In this document: piece by piece, positions 19,726 through 30,222 of the stretch | Position numbering within the stretch: the stretch's first letter is position 1 | Layout: each line of letters opens with the position of its first letter | NCBI RefSeq assembly: GCF_014284255.1 | Contig: NZ_JACOFV010000020.1 | Span: forward strand, 1 to 61,156 | Source: Cognatundibacterium jejuense | GTDB lineage: Bacteria; Pseudomonadota; Gammaproteobacteria; Burkholderiales; Burkholderiaceae_D | Direction of reading: 5' to 3' | DNA length: 61,156 nucleotides | The notes under the pieces: generated by a model | What the model saw: only the letters and a program-made list of their open reading frames with translations | Told to the model about the DNA's origin: nothing | Database searches by the model: none | Translations under genes and position numbers: made by a program

Positions 19726-20487
19726 ATGTCTGATGTTGCTTTAGAGTTGCAGGATTTAACCAAAGTCTTTGGTCGTCCAGCAGTAGATCACTTAAATTTA
19801 TCAGTGAAAAAAGGCGAATTGTACGCTTTATTGGGGCCTAATGGCGCTGGTAAGACGACGACCTTACGCATGGTAGCGGGCTTGCTTTTGCCTGATAGTG
19901 GCACGATCAGTATTTTGGGACAAGATCTGTTAAGTGATCCTGCAGCCGCTAAGCAAAAGCTGGCGTATTTACCAGATGACCCGATGCTGTATAACAAACT
20001 CAAGCCAATTGAGTATCTGGAATTTGTCGCTGGCTTATGGGGTATAAAACCTAGTTTTGCTCAAACCAAGGCGGCCGAATTGCTTGAATGGCTGGATTTA
20101 AGTAAACATGCCGACGAATTAACCGAAGGTTTTTCACGGGGCATGAAACAAAAGCTGGCGCTGGCCGGTGCCCTGATCCATCAACCTGAATTAATCATTC
20201 TCGATGAACCGCTGACCGGCTTGGATGCCGCAGCAGCGCGTCAGGTGAAAGATTTATTGCTTGCCCATGTTGCGCAAGGTGGCACTGTCATTCTTACTAC
20301 CCATATTCTCGAAGTCGCAGAGCGCATGGCGCAGCGCATAGGGATTATTCAACACGGCAAACTGATCGCCGAAGGTAGCTTAGATGAGTTACGTCATCTG
20401 GCCGATAAAACGGACTCTGGTGCAGACCAAGGCGCACAAGTCGCGACGTTGGAGCAAGTCTTTTTGCAATTAACGGAACCAGCCTGA
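19726..20487 (+). CDS. ABC transporter ATP-binding protein
   Basis: 253 residues: Walker A GPNGAGKTT (about 35-43), Q-loop region AYLPDDP, signature SRGMKQKLALAGAL, Walker B LIILDEPLTGLD and switch His in LTTHILE. The NatA/CcmA-type layout indicates an exporter ATPase. It is followed one base later by the permease gene. The substrate is not predictable. Confidence 0.93.
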   Translation: MSDVALELQDLTKVFGRPAVDHLNLSVKKGELYALLGPNGAGKTTTLRMVAGLLLPDSGTISILGQDLLSDPAAAKQKLAYLPDDPMLYNKLKPIEYLEFVAGLWGIKPSFAQTKAAELLEWLDLSKHADELTEGFSRGMKQKLALAGALIHQPELIILDEPLTGLDAAAARQVKDLLLAHVAQGGTVILTTHILEVAERMAQRIGIIQHGKLIAEGSLDELRHLADKTDSGADQGAQVATLEQVFLQLTEPA

Positions 20488-20488
20488 T

Positions 20489-22042
20489 ATGCGCGGAGTT
20501 GAATTTACACCAGGTAGTTTTTTGTGGCTGTTGATGCACGAATGGCGCATGTTTTTTTATGAAATGGGTGATGCCAGTAAATTGAATGCCAACTCAAAAA
20601 AGTCGGCGCGCGGCATGCCGCTTAAAGGAAAGTTACTGCTGGCAGTGGTCTGGATACTGATGCATTATCTAGCGTGGGAGATGATGTCTGATCTCCCTGC
20701 ATTGACACGTTTCCCATCTTTCTTATTGTTAGTCGGAATTAGTTTTGTGCTGTTGATTTTGATGACCTTCATGTTATCGTCCGCACTTAATCGCAGTATC
20801 AAAGCCTTGTTCGAACGGGGTGATCTCGACTTGTTATTGTCGTCACCGATTTCTACGCAAACGATTTTTAATGTCCGGCTGACCGGTATCGTTTTGGGTG
20901 TGTTGGCGATATTTGTTTTCTTCCTATCACCGGTGATTGATGCTGGGTTATTCCTGGGGCAGATTTATTGGCTTGGTGCTTACCCAGTATTAGTTGGTAT
21001 GGCGATGCTGGCATCTGCTGCAGCGATGTTATTGACATTAAGTCTGGTGAAGTTCATCGGCGTGAAACGCACCCACACCGTCGCCTATTTGTTGAGTGCA
21101 CTTAGTGGTGCTGCGATTTTTTTGAGCAGTCAAATTTTTTCACATGTGCAAGAAAGTACGCGTCAGAAGGTCATTGGTGGCTCGCTGTCTTACTTAGACC
21201 ACCATCATTTATTGGCGGAAACTAGCCCGATCTGGTTGCCAGCCCGCGCAGTATTTGGTGACTGGCTTAGCGCTCTGATGATATTTGCTAGTGGTTTGAT
21301 TATTTGTTGGCTGACGACCCGCTACACGCATCACTTTTTTGTCCGCGGTGTACAGCAAGCTGGCGGGGTCAGTCCAAAAGTCATACCGGACTCACGAGCA
21401 CGTAAAGTGCGACGCTTTTATAGCGGTGTTTGGTTAGTTATATTTGTTAAAGAATGGCGTTTGATATTGCGTGACTTCGAATTGTTGGCGCAAATCTGCC
21501 TGCAATTGTTGTATATGCTTCCGTTGTTTTTTGTGGTTTTTAAAAATGGTGTGATGCTCCCGGGCGTTGTATCAGGGCTGACCTATTTGGGAATTTCCTT
21601 GGCCGGATCGCTGATCTGGGTGATTCTGTCTGCTGAAGATGCGCCGGATTTATTGCAATGTGCACCACTTTCGATGAAACAAATCATCTATGCAAAACTT
21701 ATAACCGCAGTGTTGCCCGTATGTGTGTTAATCGCACCAGCTGTGCTTGGCTTATCTTGGCACGATCCGCTGTCAGGGGTGTCACTGGCAATTGCCAGTT
21801 TCGGCGGTATTTTCTGTGCGTCATTGATCCACCTGTGGCTTAGTAAGCCTGCGACACGAGATCATTTTAAACGGCGCGGACAAGGAAATCTCATCCCGAC
21901 GTTGTTGGAAACTTTAAATGCTTTTTCCTGGACTGGTATGGCATTTGGTTTGCAGACTGTAGGAAAATGGGCCTGGTTTGGTGCCCTTGGCGCAGTAGTT
22001 GTGTTGATCATCGCGTGGCTAATGAGGGTGAGGCGACTTTGA
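20489..22042 (+). CDS. ABC exporter permease
   Basis: 517 residues with about twelve hydrophobic segments, beginning after a hydrophilic stretch with HEWRMFFYEMG; the mid-protein repeat VKEWRLILRDFELLAQ suggests an internal duplication, as in ABC-2-like exporters. The start is one base after the ATPase stop. The two proteins should form the membrane complex. The C-terminus is a short basic tail (RVRRL). Confidence 0.85.
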   Translation: MRGVEFTPGSFLWLLMHEWRMFFYEMGDASKLNANSKKSARGMPLKGKLLLAVVWILMHYLAWEMMSDLPALTRFPSFLLLVGISFVLLILMTFMLSSALNRSIKALFERGDLDLLLSSPISTQTIFNVRLTGIVLGVLAIFVFFLSPVIDAGLFLGQIYWLGAYPVLVGMAMLASAAAMLLTLSLVKFIGVKRTHTVAYLLSALSGAAIFLSSQIFSHVQESTRQKVIGGSLSYLDHHHLLAETSPIWLPARAVFGDWLSALMIFASGLIICWLTTRYTHHFFVRGVQQAGGVSPKVIPDSRARKVRRFYSGVWLVIFVKEWRLILRDFELLAQICLQLLYMLPLFFVVFKNGVMLPGVVSGLTYLGISLAGSLIWVILSAEDAPDLLQCAPLSMKQIIYAKLITAVLPVCVLIAPAVLGLSWHDPLSGVSLAIASFGGIFCASLIHLWLSKPATRDHFKRRGQGNLIPTLLETLNAFSWTGMAFGLQTVGKWAWFGALGAVVVLIIAWLMRVRRL

Positions 22043-22331
22043 ACTGGTGAAGCAAATCGCGATCATCACATAGAACTGACGCAAAACCGCCCCAGCGGCG
22101 TTATAGCTTCTTGCCGTACCCTTGTAATGTCGTCGTCGCCATGCCTTGCTGGAACGATTTTTCGTCAGTCCTAAAATAAAAATATGTTGTAATTTTTGCT
22201 ACTCTTGTTTATATTCACAGAACTTCGACGTTTTTCTGTGCGCCTTCAAAATAAGTCATTAGAAAAAGTTTGCTCTGTCGAGAAGAAAAAATATTTTAAT
22301 TAGTCCAGAAGTAATTTCAGGGGTATTCATT
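22043..22331. other. Intergenic region before TM2 gene
   Basis: 289 bases, AT-rich over the last 170. A small GC hairpin around the CCGCCCCAGCGG segment lacks a T-run. Presumed to carry the promoter of the TM2 gene; no clear hexamers. Confidence 0.4.
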
Positions 22332-22652
22332 GTGAGTGAATCAGTTCAACAAATGATTTATTGTCGTGCCTGTGGGCAGCAAATGCATGTCAGTGCAGCT
22401 GCATGTCCGGGTTGTGGCGCGGTTCAGACGCCGGCAAACGCTTCTGATAAGCGCATATTACCCGCGATGTTATTGTGTTTCTTTTTCGGCTTTCTCGGTG
22501 TGCACCGCTTTTATGTAGGCAAAATCGGCACGGGCATACTGCAAATTTTAACTCTGGGTGGTTTTGGTATATGGGCTCTGATCGATTTTATTTTGATTGT
22601 CGTCGGTGCCTTCACGGACTCTGACGGTCATAAAATTACCGAGTGGACCTAA
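22332..22652 (+). CDS. TM2-domain protein with N-terminal zinc ribbon
   Basis: 106 residues. A Cys4 zinc-ribbon-like N-terminus (C-R-A-C ... C-P-G-C) is followed by a TM2 domain with two membrane helices and the hallmark FGFLGVHRFYVGKIGTGILQ and the D-F turn. The start is GTG with AGGGG eight bases upstream. The function of TM2 proteins in bacteria is not established. A DUF805 gene follows 65 bases downstream, a pairing of small membrane proteins. Confidence 0.88.
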   Translation: MSESVQQMIYCRACGQQMHVSAAACPGCGAVQTPANASDKRILPAMLLCFFFGFLGVHRFYVGKIGTGILQILTLGGFGIWALIDFILIVVGAFTDSDGHKITEWT

Positions 22653-22717
22653 AGCTATTTTTAAATAGTACTGTGTGATAAGTAAGTTTTTTGTTTCTGT
22701 TCAATTGGGAAAAAGTG

Positions 22718-23044
22718 ATGAACTTTCAAGATTCAATCAAAACCTGTTTCAATAAATATGCGTCTTTTGAAGGACGAGCATCGCGCTCTGAGTATTGGTG
22801 GCTCGCGTTGTTTACATTTTTAGTTGCGTATATCGGGATGTCGCTAAGTTATACCTTGTATGTATTGATTGCTCTGGCACTTGTTGTGCCTTCTACTGCG
22901 GCCGCTACCCGTCGTCTGCATGACACGAATCGTAGTGGCTGGTGGCAATTAATTGCCCTTCTTCCTATCGTGGGCATTATTGTTCTGATCGTGTTTCTGG
23001 CGCAGGAAAGTAAACCTGAAAGCCCTGCGGCCATCAGCGCCTGA
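22718..23044 (+). CDS. DUF805 membrane protein
   Basis: 108 residues from the ATG at 22718, which has GGGAAAAAG just upstream; a start 27 bases earlier lacks such a site. Typical DUF805 features: FEGRASRSEYWWLALF, then membrane helices and the TRRLHDTNRSGWWQLI signature. Only about three helices are present and the protein is shorter than many members. Function unknown; inner-membrane location likely. Confidence 0.88.
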   Translation: MNFQDSIKTCFNKYASFEGRASRSEYWWLALFTFLVAYIGMSLSYTLYVLIALALVVPSTAAATRRLHDTNRSGWWQLIALLPIVGIIVLIVFLAQESKPESPAAISA

Positions 23045-23472
23045 TAGGTAAGAATTCAATGGGCACTGATTCGTTAATGTCGATGTGTCGGTGCCCACTA
23101 TCACGTTTCTTTCAGTAAAGTAGATCTCTTTTTCCCCAACTTGCCATCTCATGCATTCTGAAAGAGCATGGTCACCATCCGTGTCAATAAACGACATTCC
23201 TGATTCATCATTAGGAACTTTTTGTGTTTCCCGTCTATGCTTTGATTGATGTATAAGTACAACGCCCTTCAATTGCTTGCCAATTTAGACATGTGTAAGA
23301 TACGCCGTACATGTTAATGAATTCGCGCCTTTGCAGCGATTTCAGTCTTTTGCAATATTGTCTCGCAGCTGAGTGATGGCTCTTATGCAGTGCATGAATA
23401 TTTTCATCATGTATCGCCGGAACGCTGTTGTGTCAGTCCCCCGATTGAAATTAAGTGTGAAGAGGAAAACCT
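23045..23472. other. Intergenic region before catalase-family gene
   Basis: 428 bases. A 7-base hairpin follows the DUF805 stop (23060-23097). The rest has no coding frame with a ribosome site, no RNA gene I recognise and no obvious operator. It should contain the promoter of the catalase-family gene. Confidence 0.5.
23060..23097 (+). terminator. Possible terminator hairpin
   Basis: TGGGCAC (23060-23066) and GTGCCCA (23091-23097) form a perfect 7-base stem with a 24-base loop, 15 bases after the DUF805 stop. No T-run follows. Confidence 0.35.
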
Positions 23473-24567
23473 ATGGCGTCTCCACCACCGCTCGCAACTG
23501 AAAAAATTCCCGCAGACGAGGCCAAATACATTCGTGAATTGCGTAAGCGTTTGCAAGCGAAAATTACTCAGGAATATCCCAAAGGCATCATGCGGCGCGA
23601 TGCGCATCCAAAAATGCATGGGTTGGTACGGGCTTACTTTATTGTCGAGCCCGATTTACCCCCGGAGTTGCGAGTTGGTGTTTTCAAAGAAAATCGGCGC
23701 TATAAAGCATGGATACGATTCTCCAATCAAAACGGCACGATACAACCTGATATTAAAAGCGATATCCGCGGCATGGCGATCAAACTCATGGGCGTCCCGG
23801 GTAAAAAATTGCTTGAAGCAGAACAAGACGAACAAACCCACGATTTTATTCTGATCAGCACGGATGTGTTTGTGACTGCCGATGTAAAAGAATTTGCCGG
23901 ATTGATTAAGGCATTCACTTCCGGCGCATTGTCGATCATATGGTTTTTTATGACGCATTGGCGGGCGGCATACAACCTATGGCATTCAATGTTGAAATTT
24001 GCCAATCCTTTGCACATCAGCTATTTCAGTACGACGCCGTATATGTTCGGCGATAAAGCGGTGAAGTATTCGGTGGTACCAACGACTCAGGTGATCGACA
24101 CGTTGCCAGCGCAACCCAAGGTCAATTTTTTGCGTGATGCGATGGTCGCCCAATTATCACAAGAAGATGCCGTGTTTGACTTCCGGGTTCAGATACAAAC
24201 TGATGCAGTGCAAATGCCGATAGAAGACCCGGGAAAATTATGGCCAGAAGCCCTGTCGCCTTTTCGTAAAGTGGCGACGATACGCATACCAAGGCAAAGT
24301 TTTAATAGTGAAATACAGCGCGAGTTTGGCGAAAATATGTCGTTTTCTCCTTGGCATGCTTTGCCTGAACATCGACCGCTTGGTGGCATCAATCGCGCAC
24401 GAAAAATTGTCTATGATGCGATTTCTAAGTTCCGTCATGAACATAATCATGTTGAACGCAAAGAACCGACGTCATGGGAAATTCCGGGCATGGATCTGAA
24501 TGAACAACAAAATCAGAACAGCCGTTTTCAGTGGGGAAATACCACGACTTTCCAGATTCACGAATAA
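23473..24567 (+). CDS. Catalase-family haem protein (small, SrpA-like)
   Basis: 364 residues, shorter than true catalases (about 480 or more). The catalase-like core is visible: a distal His candidate in HPKMHGLVRAYF, RFSNQNG, DIRGMAIKLMG, DFILISTDVF, and near the C-terminus RARKIVYDAISKFR, matching the R-x-x-x-Y proximal haem-ligand pattern. FSPWHALPEHRPLGG is characteristic of this subfamily. The reaction may be peroxidase or hydroperoxide conversion rather than hydrogen-peroxide dismutation. No signal peptide. It converges on the aspartate decarboxylase gene at the perfect hairpin 24613-24656. Confidence 0.85.
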   Translation: MASPPPLATEKIPADEAKYIRELRKRLQAKITQEYPKGIMRRDAHPKMHGLVRAYFIVEPDLPPELRVGVFKENRRYKAWIRFSNQNGTIQPDIKSDIRGMAIKLMGVPGKKLLEAEQDEQTHDFILISTDVFVTADVKEFAGLIKAFTSGALSIIWFFMTHWRAAYNLWHSMLKFANPLHISYFSTTPYMFGDKAVKYSVVPTTQVIDTLPAQPKVNFLRDAMVAQLSQEDAVFDFRVQIQTDAVQMPIEDPGKLWPEALSPFRKVATIRIPRQSFNSEIQREFGENMSFSPWHALPEHRPLGGINRARKIVYDAISKFRHEHNHVERKEPTSWEIPGMDLNEQQNQNSRFQWGNTTTFQIHE

Positions 24568-24612
24568 CACGAGACTGTAGACATATCGCTGTTTTTACGA
24601 AGATCGAAGATA

Positions 24613-24656
24613 AAAAAGCGGCTTTGCATCTATATAACGATGCAAAGCCGCTTTTT
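24613..24656. terminator. Bidirectional terminator, perfect 18-bp stem
   Basis: AAAAAGCGGCTTTGCATC (24613-24630) pairs without mismatch with 24639-24656 around an 8-base loop. The T-tract in each direction serves both convergent genes. Confidence 0.92.
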
Positions 24657-24669
24657 GATTTACTTCATG

Positions 24670-26349
<1,680 letters not shown>

Positions 26350-26369
26350 TTAATGGTAGTGAATCTATC

Positions 26370-26400
26370 GAATTGATTGAATTGATTGAATTGATTGAAT
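26370..26400 (-). repeat. 9-bp tandem repeat in asdA leader
   Basis: Three full copies of GAATTGATT plus four bases (plus strand), 33 bases upstream of the asdA start and between aspT and asdA. Perfect copies, so the copy number could vary by slippage. Confidence 0.8.
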
Positions 26401-26477
26401 CTCTTTAATCAATGCAGAATAGATGTTGAACATAACTTCATTACCCGGTGACTGGCCGGGTGATGACTGGAAACAAA

Positions 26478-28166
26478 TTAAACCAGGGCGACGACCAGCG
26501 GCCCAAGCAAGGTCAAAAACACATTCGCGAGCGCATAGGTAATCGCAAACGGTACCGTCGGAATTGCATTTTCGGCTTTATCCAAAACTTCACCGAATGC
26601 CGGATTGGCACTGCGTGAGCCGCTCAAAGCACCGGCAAAAATCGCCGTATTGTCATAGCGCAGCACATAACGGCCGATCAACATGGTCAGGATCAATGGC
26701 AAGATGGTTACAACGACTCCGATCAGAAACAGCGAGATACCGTGTTCTTTAACGGTTTGTACCGCTTGCAAACCGGATGATAAGCCGACCACCGTAACAA
26801 AACCTGCCAGGCCCAGATCTTTGAGAATTTGAACAGCACCAGCGGGCATCGCACCGAGTGACTGATGTTTGGAGCGATACCAGCCAAACAGCAGGCCTGA
26901 CAATAATGCACCGCCGCCACTGCCCAGCGTGAGCGGTATTGATCCGATCTTTGCAGTCAATAAGCCAACCGCCAACCCAACGACCAGACCAGCCCCCATA
27001 TAAACAAAATCCGTTTTTTCACTTGGAACAATCACATATCCAGCGATACCAGCAACCCGCTTGACGTCTTGTTCTGAGCCATAAATGGTAATCACGTCAC
27101 CCAACTGGACGATTGTATCTGCCAACATAGGTAAGATTTTTCCCATCCGACTGATTTGTACAACGTAGATACCGTGGCTGACATCGCCAGCGGTCTGAGC
27201 ACGAATTTCGCCGACTGATTTGTTATGGAATGCCTTATTAGTCAACGCGATATCCTTGCGTTGCATGGTCAGCTCCATACCTTCCACTGCATACAGTTCT
27301 TTGCCCAGTTCTGTGGCAACATCAACCATTGCTTCACGGCGTCCGACCACCAATACGATGTCGTTAGTTTCCAGGACTAATTCAGGCGTGACTTCGATGA
27401 ATTGCTTATTGCGCTGAACTCTCTCAATGGTAATCGTGACCTTTGAATTTGCTTGTTCCAGAGCTAATACCGTTTTGTTGTTTGCTTGGGTGATTTGGTA
27501 GATACGACCGGTCAGATCAGGTGCTGCCAGTTGTTGACCTGATGCCAAAACTTGTACGCCTTGTTGCATCGCAGATTCCGCTTTTACTGCATCTTCTTTG
27601 ATACTACGACCCATCAGTCTAGGCAGTATATTGACGCAAACGATGATGGCACCGAAAGAACCAAACACATAAGTCACCGCATAACCAACGGCGACATTGC
27701 CTTGCAAGCGGGTGACTTCATCGGCGGCCAATCCTAATTTGGCGATGGCATCGCTGGCGGTACCAATGATAGCTGATTGCGTCAGACCACCTGCGGCAAC
27801 ACCGGCAGCAAGGCCTTTGTCGAGTCCGAAAATTTTCGCCATGATGACAACGGTCGCTAACGCGGTTACCGCTAACACCACCGCAAGAATAATTTCGCGT
27901 ATGGATTGTTTACCGAGAGAATTAAAAAACTGTGGTCCGCTTTCATAACCAACCGCATAAATAAACAAGGCAAACAGTACAGCTTTCACGCCAGGATCAA
28001 CATGTACGCCGACCTGACTGACGAGCACCGCAACCAGCAATGAGCCAGCGACGCCGCCGAGTTGAAATTTCCCAAACTTAATTTTCCCTACGTAATAGCC
28101 AATTGCCAGAGATAAGAACAAAGCGATCTCGGGCGATTTGGCAAATAAGGCATGTAGACTTTCCAT
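26478..28166 (-). CDS. aspT: Aspartate:alanine antiporter, AspT family (copy 1)
   Basis: 562 residues from the ATG at 28166; AAAGGTG six bases upstream fixes this start over the GTG nine bases earlier. Layout: five membrane helices (about 10-185), a cytoplasmic region with two RCK_C/TrkA-C-like domains (about 210-375), then five more helices (380-562). GLTQSAIIGTASDAI and the GSGGGALLSGLLFGWYRS stretch are typical. Expected to exchange aspartate in for alanine out, partnering the decarboxylase 140 bases downstream. Confidence 0.9.
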   Translation of the reverse strand: MESLHALFAKSPEIALFLSLAIGYYVGKIKFGKFQLGGVAGSLLVAVLVSQVGVHVDPGVKAVLFALFIYAVGYESGPQFFNSLGKQSIREIILAVVLAVTALATVVIMAKIFGLDKGLAAGVAAGGLTQSAIIGTASDAIAKLGLAADEVTRLQGNVAVGYAVTYVFGSFGAIIVCVNILPRLMGRSIKEDAVKAESAMQQGVQVLASGQQLAAPDLTGRIYQITQANNKTVLALEQANSKVTITIERVQRNKQFIEVTPELVLETNDIVLVVGRREAMVDVATELGKELYAVEGMELTMQRKDIALTNKAFHNKSVGEIRAQTAGDVSHGIYVVQISRMGKILPMLADTIVQLGDVITIYGSEQDVKRVAGIAGYVIVPSEKTDFVYMGAGLVVGLAVGLLTAKIGSIPLTLGSGGGALLSGLLFGWYRSKHQSLGAMPAGAVQILKDLGLAGFVTVVGLSSGLQAVQTVKEHGISLFLIGVVVTILPLILTMLIGRYVLRYDNTAIFAGALSGSRSANPAFGEVLDKAENAIPTVPFAITYALANVFLTLLGPLVVALV

Positions 28167-28232
28167 ATTCAGCACCTTTCATTAAAAATTATTCACAGTA
28201 CATCAGGCGAGTTTAGTTCGTCTGATGCCCTG

Positions 28233-29924
28233 CTAAGCTGCATGTTGCAGCATTCCTGCTAAAGCTACGATGAGTGGCCCCAGCAATGGCAAGACGATAT
28301 TTGAAACCGCATAAGTGATCGTGTAGCCCAGCAAGGGGGTAGAATTCCCTGCCACTGTTTGTATGGCGCTGATCGCTGGTGTGCTGCACTGTTGACCAGC
28401 AATCGCGCCTAATAAAATGGGCGCTTTTAATTTCAACAAAAAGTGCCCCACGAACAAAGATGCACACGCAGGCACCAACGCGACTACAACACCGATGAGT
28501 GGCAACGAAACACCATATTGTTTTACCAGTGTGATTGCTTGCGGACCAGATGACAAACCAACACAAGCGATAAACCCAGCCAGGCCCAGGTCTTTTAATA
28601 AAGCCAAAGCAGATTCGGGAATACCAGCGACTTCCATGTGCTTGTCCTGATACCAACCAAACAGCAAGCCGCTTAACAGAGCACCGCCACCAGTGCCGAG
28701 TGACAATGGGATAGTGCCAAGTTTGATGCTCAGCATACCTATCGCAATGCCACTGACGATGCCTAGAGCCGCGAAGCTGATATTGCTTTTATCTGTCCTA
28801 CGAATTCGCTGCCCCAATTTTGCAATCGCTACAGTAGAGTCTGCGCTGCTGAGTGTATTGCTGATACAGACTTGCAATACATCACGCAGTTGCAAATGCA
28901 GATCCGGCAACGGAGGCAAACGATGCTCACCGCGTTGTACACCGATAATTTGCATACCTGTTGGCAGTTCCAGGTTGGCAAGCGTGGTCTTATCGAGATC
29001 AGAATTTTTTAGTATGACCTCAGTGCGATATAAAATCAGATGAAAGCTATCCGGATCCGCAAATTCTTCGCCTAACAGCGGCGCTTTGTTAGCCAATACC
29101 TGACGCAGTCCAAGAACCAAAATTTCATCTGAACGTAATAGTGTCAGTTCAGGAGTGATTTCCTGATAGATGCCATTTCTGCGTACTTTGATTATCGTTG
29201 TTTGTGTACCCAATTGTTGTTGAAGCACACTCAGACGTTGACCATCCACTTGAATCTTGTAGCTGCGTCCTACCACGTCAGGGACTGCAGATTCAGCCTC
29301 TGCGCTGACATCTTTCCCTCCCATTTCCTGCCATAGTTTTTCTGCTTCCTGACGCAAGTTAATACGTAACAACAAAGGAAAAATTTGACTGGTCACGATC
29401 ACGATGGTGACTAATCCGAAAATATACGTAATCGAATAGGCAGTCACCACATTGGCTTGTAGTTGGCGGATTTGCGCTACGGGTAAGTCCAGTTTGGAGA
29501 TGGCATCCGTCGCTGTTCCTACTACCGCAGATTCAGTGGCAGCACCTGCCAACATGCCAGCAGCTGTTCCTTGATCGAACTTGAACCAATAGGTCGCGAG
29601 TAGCACCAGCGACACGACTACTATCACTTCGATGAGGCATAACAGTGCCAAGCGTAGTCCCTCGGCGTTCAGATTGGCAAAGAATTGTGGGCCGCCTGCA
29701 TAACCGAGGGCAAAAATGAATAAAACAAAGAAGATGTTTTTGATGCCAGGATCAATCGCAACTTGTGCCTGACCCATGAGCAGAGCCACAATCAATGTAC
29801 CGCAGACGCCGCCTAACTGAATAGAGCCAAACTTGATTTGTCCGAGTGCATAACCAATCGCCAGCGCTAAAAAAAGGGTAATTTCTGGTACCAGCTGTAA
29901 TACGTGCACAAACGAAATTGGCAT
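28233..29924 (-). CDS. Aspartate:alanine antiporter, AspT family (copy 2)
   Basis: 563 residues, same architecture as the next gene: N-terminal five helices, two RCK_C-like domains (middle third), C-terminal five helices with GTGGGALLSGLLFGWYQD. Matching blocks such as ESAVVGTATDAISKLDLP against QSAIIGTASDAIAKLGLA show paralogy. The central cytoplasmic part is much more divergent, so the two may differ in regulation, substrate or pair as a heteromer. First gene of the aspT2-aspT1-asdA set, with 66 bases to the next start. GAGG is close to the ATG; the AGGA further up may also serve. Confidence 0.88.
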   Translation of the reverse strand: MPISFVHVLQLVPEITLFLALAIGYALGQIKFGSIQLGGVCGTLIVALLMGQAQVAIDPGIKNIFFVLFIFALGYAGGPQFFANLNAEGLRLALLCLIEVIVVVSLVLLATYWFKFDQGTAAGMLAGAATESAVVGTATDAISKLDLPVAQIRQLQANVVTAYSITYIFGLVTIVIVTSQIFPLLLRINLRQEAEKLWQEMGGKDVSAEAESAVPDVVGRSYKIQVDGQRLSVLQQQLGTQTTIIKVRRNGIYQEITPELTLLRSDEILVLGLRQVLANKAPLLGEEFADPDSFHLILYRTEVILKNSDLDKTTLANLELPTGMQIIGVQRGEHRLPPLPDLHLQLRDVLQVCISNTLSSADSTVAIAKLGQRIRRTDKSNISFAALGIVSGIAIGMLSIKLGTIPLSLGTGGGALLSGLLFGWYQDKHMEVAGIPESALALLKDLGLAGFIACVGLSSGPQAITLVKQYGVSLPLIGVVVALVPACASLFVGHFLLKLKAPILLGAIAGQQCSTPAISAIQTVAGNSTPLLGYTITYAVSNIVLPLLGPLIVALAGMLQHAA

Positions 29925-30222
29925 GCCTCATTTTTCCTGACTAAGTAAGATGCGGAGGTGCGGTCAAAACCCCTTTTATCTACAACTCGCAAACTGCGAC
30001 TTTCGGAAAGACTTGATGCTGAAACGAAAAGCTTTTTTGATCTGTGTCGAAAAATAAGATCAAAAGATAACATACCAGTTCACCTACGCAAAAGTATTTT
30101 ATAGGTAGGGACAAATGAGCATCTTGACCAATATCAACTATTTGCGTTGAGCAATATTTGGCCTTGATCAAGATTTTTACTAAAGCGGTCGATTATCTTC
30201 GTGATTACTTAGAGCTTAGAGA

